A stretch of 64,000 bases of DNA from assembly GCA_032622095.1 (NCBI GenBank), contig CP136065.1, positions 41,765,503 to 41,829,502 on the forward strand, in the 5' to 3' direction. This DNA is from Siphonodentalium dalli (Eukaryota; Mollusca; Scaphopoda; Gadilida; Siphonodentaliidae). Below, piece by piece: positions 60,440-64,000 of this stretch; within the stretch, counting starts at the first letter, position 1, and each line of letters begins with the position of its first letter. The notes below the pieces were generated by a model that did not search any database, had not been told where the DNA came from, and saw only the letters and a list, made by a program, of their open reading frames with translations. Position numbers and translations under genes: made by a program.

Positions 60440-61030
60440 CTGCATTAACAGGAGGAACTGGTTGTGAATAAAGTTCATTGCTCTTTTGTGCCGATTCCAG
60501 AGCCAGATGAACTGCTTATGAATAAAGTTAATTGCTCCATGTGCCGATTCCAGAGCCCTGGCTTTGTCAATCATAGTCTGAAGGTCCAATGTCTTGTTCT
60601 CTCGAGTAATGCTGTTAAATAATATGAGATGACAGACCATTTATGATAGCATCACGAATGCTTTCTTGTCTATGTATTTCGGCTGTTACTTCCTTGAATT
60701 TAAAGTCCTTCCCCAGATGTCGTAATTTTTGAAAAAAAACTTATCAAGAGTTTCACCTAGCTGTTGTCGACGCGCACCTAACAGATGTCGAGCAAGAACT
60801 TCATTTTTCGGGGGTACATACGTAGTTTCCACAGTAGCTATTGCTTCTTCGTATGTCGTCCATTCTGCTATGAATTCATATACTGAGGCGGAAACAAAAT
60901 TTATAAGAGTTTTCAGCTTATCTGACGTCTGCATCCGCGGCGAATGAGTCAAGAAAATTGCTAAACGTCCTTTTCCAATGCTTCCATTCTTTAGCTGGAG
61001 TTCAGGCTCCGAATCGGCATCTCCAGTTTA
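60440..61030 (-). pseudogene. gag: gag fragment of the Ty3/gypsy element
   Basis: Conserved words appear in changing frames: EWKHWKRTF (60,989-60,963), then after a one-base shift DKLKTLINFVSASVYEF, RRQQLGETLDKF and finally RENKTLDLQTMIDKARALES (about 60,604-60,545). These match the capsid-like gag of invertebrate Ty3/gypsy elements. A local duplication of a CGATTCCAGAGCC segment (about 60,490 and 60,545) adds to the damage. Not functional. Confidence 0.8.
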
Positions 61031-61332
61031 GACCTAGTTTAAACCAAGTTTACTCCACCGCTGGCACGGCATATAGATTAGGTCGATTACGTTACCTGTG
61101 GGCCACAATTGTTCAATTGCAAGGACAGGAGGCGTGGTCTGTCTATTTATTATGGCTACTTATCAATGTATTGTCCGGTCACGCGACCGGATGCCGCTAT
61201 ATAATCTCCTAATCAGGCGAATAACCCGTACGCTTTGAGAAATCACGACGAATGCATGGTCTGTTATGAAGCGATTAGATATTATCTAATACCATGGACG
61301 AACATGACTTTTGGAACTATAAACTATCTCTT
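61031..61332. other. Probable 5' leader or LTR region of the Ty3/gypsy copy
   Basis: Contains a near-palindrome GTCCGGTCACGCGACCGGA at 61,160-61,178 and a CTATATAAT word at 61,196. Without a second LTR the boundary cannot be set. Confidence 0.35.
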
Positions 61333-61930
61333 GACGGCATGGGTGGGGGCTCACCCCAAATACCCCGTAGAAACACTACCACCCCTCCCCAGGAGTGGAT
61401 GGCCCGACAAAAATACACAATATAACACCCTCACCGCCCCTCACCAGAGGAGGTGAAAACAGGGTACGCCCATTTACCCAACAGAAACACACCAACCCTT
61501 ACTCCGGGGGGGGGGGTTAAAATGGAGTAAGGCCATTTTCGAGAACGGTGAGGATTTCGGCCAATTTGATGGTATGTGAGGGTGGCCCGCCCTAAATAAA
61601 CCCCATTCTCACGGGGGGGGGGGGGGGTGGGGATTACCAGATGGGATATGTACCATGTTTGAGAATGGAAAGGATTTCGGCCAATATGGCTACAGGGGTG
61701 ATATTGGGGTATGGACCATTGCATACATTATTCGCAAAAAAAAATAATCTCTGTCGGTCAATTTTACGGCATGTGTGGGTGGCCCGCCCCAAATACCTCA
61801 TAGAAACACCACACCCCTCACCCAGGTGTCGGAATGGAGTATGAATCGTTTTCGAGAACGGCCAGGATTTCGGCCAATTTGACGGCATTGGTGGGTGGCC
61901 CGCCCTCAAATAGCCCTCTTTAGAAACACT
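61333..61930. repeat. GC-rich degenerate tandem repeat with G runs
   Basis: Recurring blocks: TTGACGGCATGGGTGGG (starts about 61,332, 61,567, 61,762, 61,879), GGTGGCCCGCCC, TAGAAACACCA and TTTCGAGAACGG...GATTTCGGCCAA. Long G runs at about 61,505 and 61,612. Period is irregular (roughly 115-230 bp). Confidence 0.75.
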
Positions 61931-62791
61931 TTGTAAGAAGCGTGACCCACAATGTGATGTTGTGAAATAAATTTGTCTTCAAACTTGGATTTGGAAAAAA
62001 ATGTACATTGCATTGGAAATATCTGCGATCGGAGCTCAAGACAAAAATCCATACACTAGAACCTTGTATCCAATATATTTTTGCGCCACCCCCTGATTGT
62101 GGTCAACATTTTGGACTAAAGTGGACATCCGTCAGATATTCTCCACCTCAGAATGGTGCCAGGTTAGAAATCTGGACAGTTGGACAGTTTGAGGTATCAA
62201 TAGGAAAGTTTCAACACAAGACACTGGTGCGAATGGAATTTCTAGATCTTGGTCGGGTGTAAGGGCGCTTGCGTGGTCTGTTTCAAGAGGATACAGTTGG
62301 AAAAATAGAGGTGGTCAGTCCCCGACGGAGACTCTCTTTCTAGAAAAATAGAAACAAAAACGCATCCGTCGTTACCAATTTATGCATCCAATTGCTTTCC
62401 AATGGCAACTCTACGGGTCATCGTTATTAATTGCTTATGCAAAATATTCAGTTTTCTGGAAATTGGTTGCTTGGCGGTTGTTGTATTCTTTATTTTGTAT
62501 TGACCGGGTTCCCGGTGGGTACATCAATGTCACGATTGCCTTGCGCTGTACGTTTCATCCACTTTCGGGAGCACCCGAATTAATGGTAAGCATTCCCGTC
62601 CCCATCCATGTATACAGGGTGACATCCGACATGATACAGCAGCATACATATGTATCAAGTTTTTATCTTTGAGGAGTTTGCAGCTTGGAATGTAGAGCAT
62701 AGTTATATTAATCCTCTAGACATGTTAAACATCTGTCGTTTCATGTCACCAGATATTGTCTGCAGACTCCAACAGTCGGATATCACATGGA
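61931..62791. other. Stretch without a supported gene
   Basis: A 96-codon plus-strand frame (62,382-62,672) and an 84-codon frame (62,008-62,262) have no motif I recognise. The right end from about 62,770 may be 3' untranslated sequence of the minus-strand LINE. Confidence 0.45.
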
Positions 62792-63118
62792 TTATAACTT
62801 TGAACCTGCGACAGTCTGGTAGATGTTCGACATAAGTTGATTTCTGGCATCCTCAAGGGCGCTGCTCTTCAGCAGGAGGTGAGAGAGGATTCCGATGTCA
62901 TCAGCACAGAGTGGGCAATTTCCTATGAGTTTAGTCCTGGTCTCTTGTAGCATGTAGGTACCAGTGTTGATTTATCAGGTAGTCAGTCCAGTAGCTGTTG
63001 ACGTTGTTGACAGTGGATTTTCTTATCCACTCGAGGGCGTATCTTGGAGCAGCTCTAGAGCAGGTGGAAGCCTATACATTCGTAGAGTATATTGAATCAT
63101 CACAAACCAGCTACTATA
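62792..63118 (-). pseudogene. LINE ORF C-terminal piece, downstream of a split
   Basis: Minus strand starts SSWFV-like at 63,118, continues MYRLPPALELLQDTPS, then after a frame change EWIRKSTVNNVNSYWTDYL, another change, and CPLCADDIGILSHLLLKSSA to a stop at 62,792. The C-x2-C-x8-H pattern (62,917 downwards) has serine in place of the last cysteine. Layout matches 13,975-14,721, so the two are related non-LTR elements. At least two frameshifts. Confidence 0.75.
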
Positions 63119-63766
63119 GAGCTAGGATCTTTCATAACTAGATTTATTAATTAGCTTTAGGTTATTGGTCGCAATAAGTAGAACGCTGCCCGCGTCATAA
63201 GTAACAAAAGTCGGCCAATAAGTAGAAAACGTGGCCAATAAGTAACAAAAAGTCGGCCAATAAGTAGAAAACGAGGCCAATAATTCAAGGTGACGTAAAT
63301 GACGCCATACATAATTAGCTCGATCGGCAAAGAATATTTGGTCGACGGAAGATATATTGCAGTTGATTTCGGATGAATTACGGATAGTCACTGTTTTTGG
63401 GAGTAAATATACATGTACGTCGATGAACTACATGTATCCGTAATATCAATATCATTCCCAGTGGAAACTGACCTCACTTTGAACTCGCTGCAAGTTCTTC
63501 ACAAAGTTCAGAAGAATAAAAATTGCTGGAATAATTGTTAATTCAATAAAGCACACAATGGTATATATATGTTAATACATTCATCCTGTGAAACAATTAC
63601 TGCCATTGTTGCTAATTAAGAAAATACTTAATTGGTTGTTTTCACATTGACCGAGTTATGAGGCCTCGGTCTGTCGTATTAGCATTCGGCCTGCGGACTC
63701 AGGCCAATACAACAAACCTCGGCCTCATAACTCGGCCAATACGGAAACAACAAATTAATAACATAT
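63119..63766. mobile_element. ~650-bp insertion splitting the LINE, with a hairpin and a short tandem repeat
   Basis: The LINE reading stops at about 63,767 and resumes at 63,118, so the segment between is inserted. Both junctions carry TA-rich words (ACATATAGTATC and CTACTATAGAGC), consistent with a 2-5-bp duplication. At one end is a 120-bp hairpin (63,634-63,752; GAGTTATGAGGCCTCGG and its inverse). At 63,205-63,285 a GGCCAATAAGTA-based tandem repeat has about four copies. No terminal inverted repeat or protein was found. Confidence 0.6.
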
Positions 63767-64000
63767 AGTATCTCTGCCAATTCTCTTTCAACACCATTTT
63801 GCCGCAAAATATTGCCCAACATGGTGAGCTGTTTGTGTATTGAGGCTTCAATAGGTAATTGTCCGACCATTCCCATTACTGCAGGTAGAGCTGTGCGATC
63901 AGGTATGTGCTGTATCTGGCGTAGGTAGAGTCTCTTTATTGAACTTGGATAATTCTTGAATATCATGAGCGCTAAGGACAACACATTTCAATCCAAATAG
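63767..64000 (-). pseudogene. LINE ORF piece, upstream of a split, runs off the window
   Basis: Minus strand reads LRQIQHIPDRTALPAV and QLPIEASIHKQLTMLGNIL, the same conserved block as LQHLPTRTA and LGLIPIEGEIHKR in the LINE at 13,747. It leads to RELAE at about 63,780 and then the insertion. Upstream coding sequence continues past the window edge, so this copy may be longer than the one at 13,747. Confidence 0.8.

Larger units (their letters stand above)
58706..61070 (-). mobile_element. Ty3/gypsy retrotransposon pseudogene, 3'-truncated
   Basis: Reading leftwards: gag, zinc-knuckle remnant, aspartic protease, reverse transcriptase and part of RNase H, in the standard Ty3/gypsy order. Several frameshifts separate them. 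The copy stops inside RNase H at about 58,706, directly against the 570-bp repeat, so the rest of RNase H, the integrase and the 3' LTR are absent. Upstream of gag, about 61,067-61,053 (minus) resembles a primer-binding site for leucine tRNA (GTGCCAGCGGTGG), recalled from memory; an LTR was not delimited. Confidence 0.9.

Noticed and set aside
61053-61067. Ty3/gypsy primer-binding site for leucine tRNA
   Set aside because: Similarity is partial and recalled from memory, and no LTR end (CA next to TGG) could be fixed beside it. Mentioned under the element but not listed as a feature.
62382-62672. 96-codon plus-strand frame as an exon
   Set aside because: Hydrophobic composition but no family resemblance, and it lies between transposon remnants.

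Overview
This looks like eukaryotic, non-genic repeat DNA, most likely from a marine invertebrate and probably a bivalve mollusc. The reasons are AT-rich DNA with very dense interspersed repeats and foldback elements, fragments of LINE, Ty3/gypsy and hAT elements, a decayed SGNH-hydrolase fragment of the kind carried by some animal retroelements, and several repeat types familiar to me from bivalve assemblies (from memory, not searched). I find no intact host gene, rRNA, convincing tRNA, CRISPR array or operon. Nearly all open frames are under 110 codons and lie inside repeats; the recognisable proteins are broken transposon ORFs.

Layout. 1-10 kb: a 27-bp minisatellite, three copies of a TA-flanked palindromic MITE, and several elements that share one hairpin cassette (arms begin GCCAATGCATTCTC). 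10-14.7 kb: a 1.25-kb non-autonomous hAT with a perfect 8-bp target duplication inside an older repeat, a LINE tail, a 182-bp tandem duplication, a 750-bp insertion supported by a paralogous empty site, and a 5'-truncated LINE with a frameshift. 14,995-35,244: six full and one partial copy of a 3.22-kb unit, running into a 100-N assembly gap. 35.3-45 kb: degenerate CCGGATCCGG-containing tandem repeats, a 226-bp satellite, two sets of diverged repeats, a 1-kb foldback element with about 390-bp arms, a decayed SGNH-hydrolase fragment and two further palindromic elements. 45-48.8 kb: CT microsatellite, a 570-bp tandem repeat, and a 1.59-kb inverted-repeat element inside it. 48,408-54,263: a 2.92-kb segment present twice in tandem, about 99.6% identical by eye, with ACCG at all three junctions. 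57.3-61 kb: the 570-bp repeat again in reverse, carrying a palindromic element, a LINE 3' end and a truncated Ty3/gypsy pseudogene. 61.3-64 kb: a GC-rich degenerate tandem repeat and a LINE split by a 650-bp insertion.

Most striking structure. Each 3.22-kb unit contains a previously unlabelled 1.87-kb inverted-repeat element (here E1; ends TGGGTGATTC) that sits inside one arm of the same hairpin cassette found at 4.6, 5.6, 7.2 and 9.4 kb. E1 is followed by a block of interleaved long inverted repeats. Three substitutions divide the units in nested order ({1,2}, {1-4}, {5,6}), and internal homologous motifs suggest the ancestral states lie near the gap, so the array probably grew towards its left end. 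The left array boundary falls within a few bases of the E1 terminus.

Functional limits. Nothing here is shown to be expressed. The value of the window is as a record of nested transposition, foldback elements and tandem amplification. All family names and identities come from reading by eye; no search or alignment was run.
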